Shown here: piece by piece, positions 55,308-63,970 of the stretch
How the letters are laid out: each line of letters begins with the position of its first letter
Numbering within the stretch: the stretch's first letter is position 1
Origin: Cryptosporangium minutisporangium
Lineage (GTDB): Bacteria; Actinomycetota; Actinomycetes; Mycobacteriales; Cryptosporangiaceae
NCBI RefSeq assembly: GCF_039536245.1
Contig: NZ_BAAAYN010000048.1
Location: 97,733 to 161,732 of the forward strand
DNA length: 64,000 bases
Reading direction: 5' to 3'
Made by a program: the position numbers and the translations under genes
The notes under the pieces: model-generated
Databases searched by the model: none
Told to the model about the DNA's origin: nothing
What the model saw: only the letters and a program-made list of their open reading frames with translations

Positions 55308-55329
55308 GCCGGGTGAACAGGAGGTGGAC
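55308..55329 (-). promoter_or_regulatory. PHO box upstream of phoX
   Basis: Two adjacent 11-nt direct repeats on the minus strand, GTCCACCTCCT and GTTCACCCGGC, match the actinobacterial PhoP repeat unit (GTTCACC-like followed by 4 nt). They lie about 75 nt before the phoX start. Confidence 0.7.
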
Positions 55330-55333
55330 AGGG

Positions 55334-56071
55334 TTACGCGGTGTGGATCACCGTGTAGATCTCGGCGTAGGAACCCTCCGGCAGGCCGCCTCGCACGGCG
55401 TTGGCCCGGTTCCACTGCTCGATCCGCGACCGCATCGCGTCCAGCTCGCCGGGGAGTTGGCTGACGTGCTCCCGCAGCGCGTTGAGCTTCTGCTCGAACA
55501 CGTCGGTGATGTCGACGGCGTGGTCGGCGGTGGGTGTGCCGGAGAACCACATCTCGCGCACCGTCCACGGCTCCAGGCCCTCGTCGCGGAGCAGCGACGG
55601 GTGGGCGAACGGGTTGCGGGCGTCCGGGTAGACCGCGTCGAACGTCGCCTCCCCGATGCGGGCGTGGTCGCCGTGTGCGGCGGCCACCCGCGACCAGTCG
55701 CGGACCGGTGACGTGGTGAGGACCCGGTCGGGGCGGAACCGCCGGATCTGCCGGGTGATGTCACGACGCAGGTCGTCGGTGACGTAGAGCGCGCCGTCCG
55801 GATAGCCGAGGAACGTCACGTCGGTGACGCCGAGGACCGCGGCGGCGGCGCGTTGCTCCGCCTCACGGATACCGGCCATCTGGTCGCGGGGCGTGTCGTC
55901 GAAGCCGCCGGCGTCTCCGCTGGTGGCGATCACGTACCCCACGTCGATGCCGGCTTTGGTCCAGGTGGCGACCGTGCCGCCGGCGCTGAAATCGACGTCG
56001 TCGGGGTGGGCCGTGACGACGAGAACACGCTCGACGTCGTCGATGGGGCGCGGGGAGGGCGGGAAGCTCAC
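55334..56071 (-). CDS. LmbE/PIG-L family deacetylase
   Basis: This 245-aa protein has the zinc motif VVTAHPDDVDFSAGGT at the N-terminus, TFLGYPDGALYVTDD and AHGDHARIGEATFDAV with the third metal His. The family de-N-acetylates sugars and includes MshB (mycothiol) and Mca. The exact substrate is uncertain; it is shorter than typical MshB. GTG 56071 is used; no Shine-Dalgarno is seen, so the transcript may be leaderless. Copy C of the hairpin element lies just upstream, at the end of the chorismate mutase gene. Confidence 0.87.
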   Translation of the reverse strand: MSFPPSPRPIDDVERVLVVTAHPDDVDFSAGGTVATWTKAGIDVGYVIATSGDAGGFDDTPRDQMAGIREAEQRAAAAVLGVTDVTFLGYPDGALYVTDDLRRDITRQIRRFRPDRVLTTSPVRDWSRVAAAHGDHARIGEATFDAVYPDARNPFAHPSLLRDEGLEPWTVREMWFSGTPTADHAVDITDVFEQKLNALREHVSQLPGELDAMRSRIEQWNRANAVRGGLPEGSYAEIYTVIHTA

Positions 56072-56110
56072 GACCGAATCGTAGGCAGGTCGGCTCCGCA
56101 CTTGCTTTTC

Positions 56111-56128
56111 GAGCGCCGCCAGGCGCTC
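56111..56128. repeat. Short hairpin upstream of the LmbE-like gene
   Basis: GAGCGCC and GGCGCTC arms pair around a 4-nt loop. It lies between copy C of the long-hairpin element and the LmbE-type gene. Confidence 0.5.
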
Positions 56129-56140
56129 AAAGTTCTGACG

Positions 56141-56250
56141 TGGAGCCCGCCCAGGACGAGGCTGGCAGTCGAGCGGGCCGACGTCGTGACATTTGGGGGC
56201 CGTCATAAGGAGGCCCGCTCGCCTGTCAGGCTCGCCCCCTGGGCGGGCCG
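56141..56250 (-). repeat. Long-hairpin 3' element, copy C (after chorismate mutase)
   Basis: Outer stem 56145-56155 pairs with 56238-56248 (11 bp, perfect). Inner stem 56170-56179 pairs with 56212-56221 (10 bp). The conserved G.A mismatch falls at 56222 against 56169. On the minus strand it begins about 2 nt after the chorismate mutase stop, so it is in sense orientation. Confidence 0.85.
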
Positions 56251-56251
56251 C

Positions 56252-56527
56252 TCACAGTTTTCCGCGGCCGGCGCGTAGGAGGAGCATGGCGAGCTGGGCG
56301 CCGTCGGTGCCGAGAGCGGCACGGAACTTGTCGACGATCTTCTGCTCGCGGGCGAGGACCAGCCGGGTGCCCCCCGCGGCCATCCGTGCGACGCCCACCT
56401 GACGGCTCAGTTCAGCGCGTTCGCGCCAAATTCGGATCAGCTCGGCATCAGCGGCGTCGATGCGTTCCCGGAGTGCGTCGATCTCGGCGGTCGATTGTTC
56501 GACGGCGGTGTCGGTGGGTGCAGTCAT
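56252..56527 (-). CDS. Chorismate mutase (AroQ type)
   Basis: This 91-aa all-helical protein has the AroQ fold: IDALRERIDAADAELIRIWRERAELSRQVGVAR, then a central turn, and KIVDKFRAALG with Arg, Lys and Glu/Gln residues of the active site. It converts chorismate to prephenate for Phe and Tyr synthesis. The size equals stand-alone actinobacterial AroQ. ATG 56527 has GGAGAG upstream. A Phe/Tyr leader peptide and terminator precede it, implying attenuation control. Confidence 0.9.
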   Translation of the reverse strand: MTAPTDTAVEQSTAEIDALRERIDAADAELIRIWRERAELSRQVGVARMAAGGTRLVLAREQKIVDKFRAALGTDGAQLAMLLLRAGRGKL

Positions 56528-56571
56528 GGCGTGCTCTCCGTTCGGGTGGCCGGGCGCTACCCGAGGCGCAC

Positions 56572-56601
56572 AAAAACGCCCCGGGGTGGGCCCCGGGGCG
56601 T
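56572..56601 (-). terminator. Attenuator terminator in chorismate mutase leader
   Basis: On the minus strand ACGCCCCGGGG pairs perfectly with CCCCGGGGCGT (11 bp, 4-nt loop) and is followed by TTTTT. It lies 45 nt before the chorismate mutase start and 15 nt after the leader peptide stop. Confidence 0.85.
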
Positions 56602-56616
56602 CGAAGTGGTCTGGGT

Positions 56617-56682
56617 TCAGACGACGATGACGGCTGCCGGATGCCCGGAGCCGTAAAAAAATCGTGCCGTCAGTTGAACCAC
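56617..56682 (-). CDS. Leader peptide with Phe-Phe-Tyr codons
   Basis: A 21-codon frame from GTG 56682 to TGA 56617 encodes VVQLTARFFYGSGHPAAVIVV. Codons 8-10 are TTT TTT TAC. Directly after them, CGGCTCCGGG and CCGGCAGCCG can form a pause-like hairpin, followed by the terminator. No Shine-Dalgarno is present; CACACT at -12 to -7 and TTGGCC 18 nt further up would make it a leaderless transcript. The arrangement is that of pheA-type attenuation. Confidence 0.7.
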   Translation of the reverse strand: MVQLTARFFYGSGHPAAVIVV

Positions 56683-56811
56683 GGGAGAAGTGTGACACGT
56701 GCGCCGCCGTTCGGCCAACGGCGCTCACTATGTGGACGCGTGCCCGCGCGCCACCGCCGGCTCCTGGCGCGGACGGGAACTGTCGGCGCCGCGGAGTAAT
56801 GTCGCTGGGCG

Positions 56812-59208
56812 ATGAGCACCCTCTTCGACATCCCCAACGCAGGCCAGGAACCCGGCTCCGAGCCGGCGCCCGGGGCGTCCGGAGTGCCCGCTTCCCGGCG
56901 GCCCGTCCGCCTCGCGGTCGACCCCACGACGCTGCTGGAGGGGCTCAACGACCAGCAGCGGGCCGCGGTCGTCCACGAGGGCACGCCCTTGCTGATCGTG
57001 GCCGGTGCCGGCTCGGGCAAGACGCGCGTCCTGACCCACCGGGTGGCCTGGACCCTCGCGCACCGCGGCGCCCAACCTGGCGAGATCCTCGCGATCACGT
57101 TCACGAACAAGGCCGCGGGCGAGATGAAGGAGCGGGTCACCGAGCTGGTGGGCCCGCGCGCCCGCTCGATGTGGGTGTCGACGTTCCACTCGGCGTGCAT
57201 CCGCATCCTGCGGGCCGAGGCGAAGACCGCCGGGCTGAAGTCGCAATTCTCGATCTACGACGCCGACGACTCCCGGCGGTTGATGACGCTCGTCGGCCGG
57301 GAACTCGACCTCGACCCGAAGCGGTACCCGGCGCGCTCCCTGCTGGCTCAGGTCAGCAACCTCAAGAACGAGCTGGTCGACGAGGAGACGTTCGCGTCCC
57401 GGGCGTCCGGCACGGCGGAGCGGATGCTGGCCGAGGCGTACACGCTTTACCAGCGGCGGCTGCGCGAGGCCCAGGCACTCGATTTCGACGACATCATCAT
57501 GACCACGGTGAACCTACTGCAGGCGTTTCCGGCGGTGGCCGAGCACTACCGGCGGCGCTTCCGGCACGTCCTGGTCGACGAATACCAGGACACGAACCAC
57601 GCGCAGTACATGCTCATCCGCGAGCTTGTGGGCACCGACGCGGCGGGCGACCCGCCGCCGGCCGAGCTGTGCGTCGTCGGCGACGCCGACCAGTCGATCT
57701 ACGCGTTCCGCGGCGCGAGCATCCGGAACATCCTGGAGTTCGAGCGCGACTATCCGCAGGCCACCACGATCCTGCTGGAGCAGAACTATCGCTCGACGCA
57801 GACGATCCTGTCGGCGGCGAACGCCGTGATCGCCCGCAACCCCGACCGGCGGCCGAAGAACCTCTGGTCCCAGGCGGGTGACGGGCATCCGCTCACCGCC
57901 TACGTGGCCGACAACGAGCACGACGAGGCCGCCTGGGTGGCCGGAGAGGTCGACCGGCTCACCGACTCGGGCACCCACCGGCCCGGCGACGTCGCGGTGT
58001 TCTACCGCACGAACGCCCAGTCCCGGGTGTTCGAGGAAGTGTTCATCCGGATCGGCCTGCCGTACAAGGTCGTCGGCGGCGTCCGCTTCTACGAGCGGAA
58101 AGAGGTGCGCGACGCGCTCGCGTACCTCCGGGCGATCGCCAACCCCGACGACACGGTGAGCGTCCGGCGGGTGCTTAACACACCCCGCCGGGGCATCGGT
58201 GACCGGGCCGAGGCCTGTGTCGAGGCCCTGTCGTCCCGGGAGCGCATCGGGTTCGGTGCGGCGCTGGAGCGCGCCGGAGAAGCCCCCGGCATCGGGAGCC
58301 GGGCGGTGAAGGCGATCGGCGATTTCACCGGCCTGATGTCGTCGTTGCGGGATCTGGCCGAGACCGAGCCGCCCAGCATCGTGCTGGAGGCCGTGCTCAC
58401 CCGTACCGGCTACCTGGCGGAGCTGGAGGAGAGCACCGACCCGCAGGACGAGGGGCGCGTCGAGAACCTCCAGGAGCTGGTGAGCGTCGCACGCGAGTTC
58501 GAAGAGCGCGCGGCGGCCACCGAGACCGAGGCGGGTCTGGTCGAGTTCCTCGAACAGGTCGCGCTGGTGGCCGACGCCGACAGCGTCCCACCTGCTCCGG
58601 ACGACGCGGAGGGCGCCGATCAGGCGGCCCAGCAGGGGCAGGTCACGTTGATGACGCTGCACACCGCGAAGGGCCTGGAGTTCCCCGTCGTGTTCCTGAC
58701 CGGGCTCGAGGACGGGGTGTTCCCGCACCTCCGGTCCCTCGGTGACCCGAAGGAGCTCGAGGAGGAACGCCGGCTGGCGTACGTCGGCATCACCCGGGCG
58801 CGGGAGCGGCTCTACCTGTCCCGGGCGATCACCCGGAGCGCGTGGGGGCAGCCGCAGTACAACCCGCCGTCCCGCTTCCTCGACGAGGTGCCCACCGGCT
58901 TGCTGAGCTGGGAGCGGCAGGCGCCGGCGCCGAAGGAGACGCTGTCGAAGTGGAGCGGCACCGGGTCGGCGCAGGAGCGGCTGGCCGAGCACTACGCCTC
59001 CTCGGCGCGGCCGAACGCTCGGGCGGGCGGCGGTAACCGGCCGGTGATCTCGCTGGACATCGGCGATCGGGTCACCCACGACGCTCACGGGCTGGGCCGC
59101 GTCGTGGAGATGCGCGGCGAAGGCGACCGGGCGCAGGCCTGCGTCGACTTCGGTGACGGCAAGCCGCGGTGGTTCCTGCTCCGCTACGCCCCCTTCCAGA
59201 AGCTTTGA
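56812..59208 (+). CDS. pcrA: ATP-dependent DNA helicase PcrA/UvrD1
   Basis: This 798-aa SF1A helicase has Q-motif LNDQQRAAV, Walker A VAGAGSGKTR (residues 63-72), TFTNKAAGEMKERV (Ia), VDEYQDTNHAQ (II), GDADQSIYAFRGA (III), QNYRSTQTI (IV), TLHTAKGLEFPVVF (V) and YVGITRARERLYL (VI). The C-terminal ~70 residues form the tudor-like RNA polymerase-binding domain (DRVTHDAHGLGRV). It acts in repair and in removing stalled complexes. Copy B of the hairpin element follows the stop. Confidence 0.96.
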   Translation: MSTLFDIPNAGQEPGSEPAPGASGVPASRRPVRLAVDPTTLLEGLNDQQRAAVVHEGTPLLIVAGAGSGKTRVLTHRVAWTLAHRGAQPGEILAITFTNKAAGEMKERVTELVGPRARSMWVSTFHSACIRILRAEAKTAGLKSQFSIYDADDSRRLMTLVGRELDLDPKRYPARSLLAQVSNLKNELVDEETFASRASGTAERMLAEAYTLYQRRLREAQALDFDDIIMTTVNLLQAFPAVAEHYRRRFRHVLVDEYQDTNHAQYMLIRELVGTDAAGDPPPAELCVVGDADQSIYAFRGASIRNILEFERDYPQATTILLEQNYRSTQTILSAANAVIARNPDRRPKNLWSQAGDGHPLTAYVADNEHDEAAWVAGEVDRLTDSGTHRPGDVAVFYRTNAQSRVFEEVFIRIGLPYKVVGGVRFYERKEVRDALAYLRAIANPDDTVSVRRVLNTPRRGIGDRAEACVEALSSRERIGFGAALERAGEAPGIGSRAVKAIGDFTGLMSSLRDLAETEPPSIVLEAVLTRTGYLAELEESTDPQDEGRVENLQELVSVAREFEERAAATETEAGLVEFLEQVALVADADSVPPAPDDAEGADQAAQQGQVTLMTLHTAKGLEFPVVFLTGLEDGVFPHLRSLGDPKELEEERRLAYVGITRARERLYLSRAITRSAWGQPQYNPPSRFLDEVPTGLLSWERQAPAPKETLSKWSGTGSAQERLAEHYASSARPNARAGGGNRPVISLDIGDRVTHDAHGLGRVVEMRGEGDRAQACVDFGDGKPRWFLLRYAPFQKL

Positions 59209-59212
59209 TGGC

Positions 59213-59315
59213 GACCCGCTGAGAACGACGTTGGCAGGCGAGCGCGAGGCCGTGAGTACGACTAATACGACGCGGCCTCGCGCTCGACTGCCAGCGCCGC
59301 CCTCAGCGGGCTCCA
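59213..59315 (+). repeat. Long-hairpin 3' element, copy B (after pcrA)
   Basis: Outer CCCGCTGAG (59215-59223) pairs with CTCAGCGGG (59302-59310). The 14-bp inner stem is 59239-59252 with 59273-59286. G59238 faces A59287. It begins about 4 nt after the pcrA stop, in sense orientation. Confidence 0.85.
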
Positions 59316-59773
59316 GCGCCGTAATAAGGACAAATACCCGCGGCTGACGACGCTGTGAAGCGGCTCCTGCGCATCTTTGTGCCTTCTCGCTCGTTTGCTG
59401 AGTAGTCGACGTTTCGGCGAGCGGCGAACGCAGCGGCAACACGCGTCACAACAGCCGTTATTCGCCACGAGGTGGTCGGCCGAAAGGGTGGTGTTCGACC
59501 CGCTGTCCCGATAGGATCGAACACATGTTCGAACGATGGGTTCGCGGTCGGCAGCGGCGAGGGCGGTGCGACATGAACGGTGTTGGCTCGCGGAATGACG
59601 TACTCGTAGTGCTTCGCAAGCCCGGACGTCATCGGCGCCCCGGTCCGAGTGCGGTACTGCGTGCGCGGTTCCGGCCGGCGGTGGCGGCGGTGCGCTCGAG
59701 CGTTCCGGCGGCCGAACGGCGGCACGCGGAGGTGCGGGGGGCCTACGTCATCGGGCCCTATCGCCCTGGAGCC
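59316..59773. other. 458-nt gene-free region with an orphan LexA box
   Basis: It lies between the pcrA hairpin element and the convergent M23 gene. It contains a perfect SOS box (59517-59532) and a TAGGAT -10-like hexamer at 59512-59517. Plus-strand ORFs after it (for example ATG 59573, preceded by GAGGG) run antisense into the M23 gene and show no recognisable domain. A minus-strand Cys-rich frame (GTG 59468, beginning MANNGCCDACCRCVRR) overlaps the hairpin element. None is called as a gene. Confidence 0.5.
59517..59532. promoter_or_regulatory. Perfect LexA (SOS) operator
   Basis: TCGAACACATGTTCGA is a perfect 16-nt match to the actinobacterial LexA consensus TCGAAC-N4-GTTCGA. Confidence 0.75.
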
Positions 59774-60487
59774 TCAGAGGGTGGTGTCGACGCCGGTCAT
59801 GGCGACGTCGTGGTCCTCGAGCCATGCCAGCGGGTCGCTGGGGACGTCGTCGATGCGGACCTCGAAGTGGAGGTGCGGCCCGGTCGAGGCGCCGGTGCTG
59901 CCGATCTTGGCGATCGTGTCGCCGGCCTCGACCTGGTCGCCGACCGAGACGGTCAGCTCTGAGTTGTGCCCGTACCGGGTCGTGACGCCGTCGCCGTGGT
60001 CGATGATCACGATCTGGCCGTAGCCGCCGTACCAGCCCGAGCGGATCACGGTGCCGGCGCTAGCCGCCTTCACCGGAGCGCCGTAGCCGGCCGCGATGTC
60101 GATGCCGTAGTGGAACGCTCCCCAGCGGGCGGCGAAGAGGGAACTCAGCGGGCCCGCGGCGGGTCGCGTCCAGACCGGGAGCTGCTCCGGCTCGCCGACT
60201 CCGCTGCGCTTCAGTGACCGGGAGGCGCGGGGGGTACCGCTGCGCGTCTCCGCTTGGGTGGTGTTCCCCGCGTCGCTGGATTGGCCGGCGAGTTTGCCGG
60301 CGTCGACCTGCTGGCCCAGGGCCGCCGAGGCGGATGCGGCATCCGTCGAAGGGAGTGCGGAACCCACCGCCAACGCCGCGACGCTGACGCCGACCACGGC
60401 AGTCGTGACCGCCATGGCATATCCGGCGCGTGGTGCTGTGGGCGCGCGATGGCGTCCGACGTGTCGGACCTTCCCGCTCTCGTGCAC
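59774..60487 (-). CDS. M23 family metallopeptidase (LytM-like)
   Basis: This 237-aa protein has an N-terminal helix (AVTTAVVGVSVAALAVGSAL) acting as signal or anchor, a low-complexity linker and a C-terminal LytM domain with zinc ligands in FHYGIDIAAG (His126, Asp130) and GPHLHFEVR (His207), plus the active-site His in RYGHNSEL. It should cleave peptidoglycan cross-bridges or serve as a regulator. GTG 60487 has AAAGG upstream. Divergent from sucC across 1.1 kb. Confidence 0.9.
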   Translation of the reverse strand: MHESGKVRHVGRHRAPTAPRAGYAMAVTTAVVGVSVAALAVGSALPSTDAASASAALGQQVDAGKLAGQSSDAGNTTQAETRSGTPRASRSLKRSGVGEPEQLPVWTRPAAGPLSSLFAARWGAFHYGIDIAAGYGAPVKAASAGTVIRSGWYGGYGQIVIIDHGDGVTTRYGHNSELTVSVGDQVEAGDTIAKIGSTGASTGPHLHFEVRIDDVPSDPLAWLEDHDVAMTGVDTTL

Positions 60488-61623
60488 AAACTGCCTTTCG
60501 ACGGCCTACCTGCTTCCCTTCCTCGTTCACGTGTGACACCGCAGAAGTGTTCACTACGGCACCGGGTGGTGCCGACGGATCGAGGTCCGGAGGCGTCGTT
60601 GCTAGCAAGCCAGCCCGACACAGGGCGTTACGGTAGCCAGCCCTCGACGGCAGACACAAGAATGGCATACGAACCCGTGGCTTTCCGCCCCTGGAATCCC
60701 TTTTATTCGCTCCGAAACCGCGGCTTTCAGTAGCCGTGGAAGCACCTCTGGTTATCAACCGTTTCTCTGGGGCACTTTAGTGAATCGGGTCAGATCCCTC
60801 GATACCGCCAGATCGCGGGCGCTGGATCCATCATTAAACCTATCTAAAGAAGGCTTGGGTCACGCGTACGGGGTCCGGGGCGGGTGTTCCCCCGTACGGC
60901 TGAGTACCGGCCGACGTCCGGCCTGGCTTCGGATCGCGCTTACGGAGGGTTACCGTCGACCGCCTCGGACCCGGTCCGAACGGAGGGGTCGGGCGCACCC
61001 CTCGAACGCCCGACCCCGACCGCCCACCGTTGCCAGTGGGCGGTCGTGGGGAACAACGCACGGCCACGCCTGGGGTAACGGGGGCTGGTGTGTCGAACGG
61101 GGCTGAAGAGCAAAAAGATGTCTGTCCGGTTAGCGCGCTGCGCCGTTGGTCGGATCGTGGCGGGCAGGATCGGTGGTCCGCTCGCCGGCGGTCCACGTCA
61201 CACGACCCGCCACCCACCTCGCCCGATGCGTCGAAACCTGCGTGACCTGGCGGCTTTCGGGTGTCCGACCGGACACCTGATGTTCTTATCGTCGTGCTTG
61301 TGAGGTAACACACCGACGCGGAGACGCACAGGGCGTGTCGCCACCGATAGCCTGCCGCAAGAGGGTGTCGGATACCCGTCATCTCCGGACGTCGTGTTAC
61401 TTGCCGGTCCATCCGGCTCGGCGCGCCGGGTCACCCGCGGCCGCGCCGCGGATGCCCCGACGAACCGGGCCCCGGCCCGGCAGCATCGGCCGCAGCGGCA
61501 GCACCCGTGCGGTCGGCACCGCGACGACGGGTTTCGCCTCCGACATCCGTGCGACGAGGCAGCGACAGCGGGCCGAGCGGCGGCTTGAGACCCGCGTCGA
61601 CACGAGCGAGGACGGACGCGGCA
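60488..61623. other. 1.1-kb gene-free divergent region with multiple hairpins
   Basis: No coding frame in this stretch is convincing. Structures seen on the plus strand: GGTTATCAACC at 60750-60760; CGTACGGGG (60865-60873) with CCCCGTACG (60890-60898); GGGGTCGGGCG with CGCCCGACCCC (60985-61017); CGACCGCCCAC with GTGGGCGGTCG (61017-61046); and GGTGTCC-GACC-GGACACC (61260-61277). An AT-rich patch near 60830-60850 precedes the first big hairpin. The region could carry a small RNA, long 5' UTRs, or decayed genes. Confidence 0.5.
60985..61046. repeat. Two back-to-back perfect 11-bp hairpins
   Basis: Stem 1 is 60985-60995 with 61007-61017. Stem 2 is 61017-61027 with 61036-61046. Neither has the C6 loops of the 6C RNA motif. 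They could end a small RNA made from the upstream AT-rich patch, or form a twin terminator. Confidence 0.6.
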
Positions 61624-62796
61624 GTGGATCTGTTCGAATATCAGGCGAGGGAGATCTTCGCCAAGCATGGGGTTCCGGTGCTGGCCGGCTCCGTAGCCGA
61701 CACTCCCGCGGAGGCTCGCGCCATCGCGGAGAAGGTCGGCCGCCAGGTCGTAGTCAAGGCGCAGGTGAAGGTCGGTGGTCGCGGCAAGGCCGGTGGCGTC
61801 AAGCTGGCCGCCACGCCGGACGAGGCCGAGGCCCGGGCGACCGACATCCTGGGCATGGACATCAAGGGCCACATCGCCCACCGCGTGTTGGTCGCCGAGG
61901 CGAGCGACATCGAGGAGGAGTACTACTTCTCCTTCCTGCTCGACCGGGCCAACCGCACGTTCCTCGCGATGGCCAGCCGGGAGGGTGGCGTCGAGATCGA
62001 GCAGGTCGCGGTCGAGAACCCGGACGCGCTGGCGAAGATCCCGGTCAGCGCCGTTGACGGCGTCGACGCCGCGAAGGCCCGCGAGATCCTCGTCGCCGGC
62101 AAGTTCCCCGAGGACGTGCTGGACGAGGCCGCCGCGGCCGTCGTCAAGCTGTGGGACGTCTTCGTCAAGGAGGACGCCACGCTCGTCGAGGTCAACCCGC
62201 TGGTCAAGGCCCCCGGAGGCCGGATCATCGCGCTCGACGGCAAGGTCACGTTCGACGGCAACGCCGACTTCCGGCAGCCGAGCCACGACGAGCTCGAGGA
62301 CGTCTCCGCGGTCGACCCGCTGGAGCAGGCCGCGAAGGCCAAGGGCCTCAACTACGTCAAGCTCGACGGTGAGGTCGGCATCATCGGTAACGGTGCCGGC
62401 CTGGTCATGTCGACGCTCGACGTCGTCGCCTACGCCGGCGAGGAGTTCGGCGGCAAGAAGCCGGCCAACTTCCTCGACATCGGCGGCGGCGCCTCCGCCG
62501 AGGTGATGGCGAACGGCCTGGAGATCATCCTCTCCGACCCCTCGGTCAAGAGCGTCTTCGTCAACGTCTTCGGCGGCATCACCGCTTGCGACGCGGTCGC
62601 CAACGGCATCGTCGCGGCCCTGAAGCTGCTCGCCGAGCGTGGCGACGAGGTCAACAAGCCGCTGGTCGTCCGGCTGGACGGCAACAACGCCGAGCTGGGT
62701 AGGCAGATCCTCACCGAGGCGAACCACCCTCTGGTCGAGCAGGTGGACACGATGGATGGCGCCGCCCGTCGCGCCGCCGAGCTGGCAGCGAAGTAA
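61624..62796 (+). CDS. sucC: Succinyl-CoA synthetase beta subunit
   Basis: This 390-aa ATP-grasp subunit begins [20 protein letters not shown] and has [29 protein letters not shown], and [14 protein letters not shown]. With SucD it interconverts succinyl-CoA and succinate with formation of ATP or GTP in the TCA cycle. GTG 61624 is the family start; its GAGGA is a rather distant 11 nt upstream. sucD follows after 10 nt. Confidence 0.96.
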   Translation: MDLFEYQAREIFAKHGVPVLAGSVADTPAEARAIAEKVGRQVVVKAQVKVGGRGKAGGVKLAATPDEAEARATDILGMDIKGHIAHRVLVAEASDIEEEYYFSFLLDRANRTFLAMASREGGVEIEQVAVENPDALAKIPVSAVDGVDAAKAREILVAGKFPEDVLDEAAAAVVKLWDVFVKEDATLVEVNPLVKAPGGRIIALDGKVTFDGNADFRQPSHDELEDVSAVDPLEQAAKAKGLNYVKLDGEVGIIGNGAGLVMSTLDVVAYAGEEFGGKKPANFLDIGGGASAEVMANGLEIILSDPSVKSVFVNVFGGITACDAVANGIVAALKLLAERGDEVNKPLVVRLDGNNAELGRQILTEANHPLVEQVDTMDGAARRAAELAAK

Positions 62797-62806
62797 GGGA
62801 CGCGAG

Positions 62807-63703
62807 ATGTCGATCTTCCTGACCGAGAAGAGCAAGGTCATCGTCCAGGGCATGACCGGGTCCGAGGGGCGCAAGCACACGCAGCGCATGCTCCGCTCCG
62901 GCACCCAGATCGTGGGCGGCGTCAACCCGAAGAAAGCCGGCACGTCGGTCGACTTCGAGGACGGTGTGTCCGTGCCGGTGTTCGGCAGCGTCGCGGAGGC
63001 CATCAAGGAGACCGGCGCCGACGTCAGCGTCATCTTCGTTCCGCCGGCCGGCGCCAAGGCCGCGATCATCGAGGCCGTCGACGCCAACATCGGCCTCGCG
63101 GTCGTCATCACCGAGGGCATCCCGGTGCACGACACCACCTGGGCCTGGGACTACGCGCAGAAGAAGCGCGCCGAGGGCGGCCAGACCCGGATCATCGGCC
63201 CGAACTGCCCGGGTCTGATCTCTCCCGGGGCGTCCAACGCGGGCATCATCCCGGCCGACATCACCAAGTCCGGCAAGATCGGACTGGTCAGCAAGTCCGG
63301 CACGCTGACCTACCAGATGATGTACGAGCTGCGGGACATCGGTTTCTCGACCGCGGTCGGCATCGGCGGTGACCCGGTCATCGGGACCACCCACATCGAC
63401 TGCCTCGAGGCGTTCGAGGCCGACCCCGACACCACGGCGATCGTGATGATCGGCGAGATCGGTGGCGACGCGGAGGAGCGGGCCGCGACCTATATCTCCG
63501 AGCACGTCACGAAGCCGGTCGTCGCGTACGTCGCGGGCTTCACCGCCCCCGAGGGCAAGACGATGGGCCACGCCGGCGCGATCATCTCCGGCTCGGCCGG
63601 TACCGCGCAGGCGAAGAAGGAGGCCCTGGAGGCCGTCGGCGTCAAGGTCGGCAAGACGCCGTCCGAGACCGCGCGTCTCATGCGCGAGATCGTCACCGCC
63701 TGA
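62807..63703 (+). CDS. sucD: Succinyl-CoA synthetase alpha subunit
   Basis: This 298-aa CoA-ligase subunit has [18 protein letters not shown] (CoA binding), [11 protein letters not shown] and the phosphohistidine motif [17 protein letters not shown] near residue 250. It forms the catalytic dimer with SucC. ATG 62807 has AAGGGA upstream. A strong terminator follows. Confidence 0.97.
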   Translation: MSIFLTEKSKVIVQGMTGSEGRKHTQRMLRSGTQIVGGVNPKKAGTSVDFEDGVSVPVFGSVAEAIKETGADVSVIFVPPAGAKAAIIEAVDANIGLAVVITEGIPVHDTTWAWDYAQKKRAEGGQTRIIGPNCPGLISPGASNAGIIPADITKSGKIGLVSKSGTLTYQMMYELRDIGFSTAVGIGGDPVIGTTHIDCLEAFEADPDTTAIVMIGEIGGDAEERAATYISEHVTKPVVAYVAGFTAPEGKTMGHAGAIISGSAGTAQAKKEALEAVGVKVGKTPSETARLMREIVTA

Positions 63704-63717
63704 CGTTTTCGTACCAA

Positions 63718-63751
63718 CCGGCCGGGTCCCGCTTCCGCGGGGCCCGGCCGG
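63718..63751 (+). terminator. Terminator hairpin after sucCD
   Basis: CCGGCCGGGTCCCGC pairs with GCGGGGCCCGGCCGG over 15 bp (one G.U) around a TTCC loop, 15 nt after the sucD stop. Confidence 0.85.
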
Positions 63752-63838
63752 CGTCGTTCGTGCGGCCCCGTGCCCTGCCGCCCCTCACCACCTATGCGGA
63801 CGCTCCACCGCGCGCCGCCGCCCGCAGGCGGGACGGGT

Positions 63839-63970
63839 CTACGGGAAGAGCGCCCCTCACCGCGCTCCACAGGTGAGTTTCGGGAAGACCGCGCCTGACG
63901 CGGGCGGCGCGGGCGGGCTTTCGGGAAGAGCACGTCTCGCGCGCTGACGAGAGGCGTGGCCTTCCCGAAA
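63839..63970. repeat. Dispersed CGGGAAGA motif downstream of sucD
   Basis: CGGGAAGA recurs at 63842, 63881 and 63922 (39 and 41 nt apart); copies two and three are preceded by TTT. An inverted copy CTTCCCGAAA is at 63961-63970. The last 20 nt of the window are a (GGGCGC)n simple repeat. No gene is seen in 63752-64000. Confidence 0.6.

Noticed and set aside
59262..59468. Small Cys-rich protein on the minus strand
   Set aside because: No ribosome binding site, and its 3' half overlaps the structured hairpin element; likely chance.
59525..59962. SOS-induced 145-aa protein gene
   Set aside because: The frame starts inside the LexA box, runs about 190 nt antisense into the confident M23 gene and has no domain; kept only as part of the SOS-box finding.
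60488..60760. c-di-AMP, cobalamin or GEMM riboswitch upstream of the M23 gene
   Set aside because: Looked for conserved cores on the minus strand; only unspecific hairpins were found.
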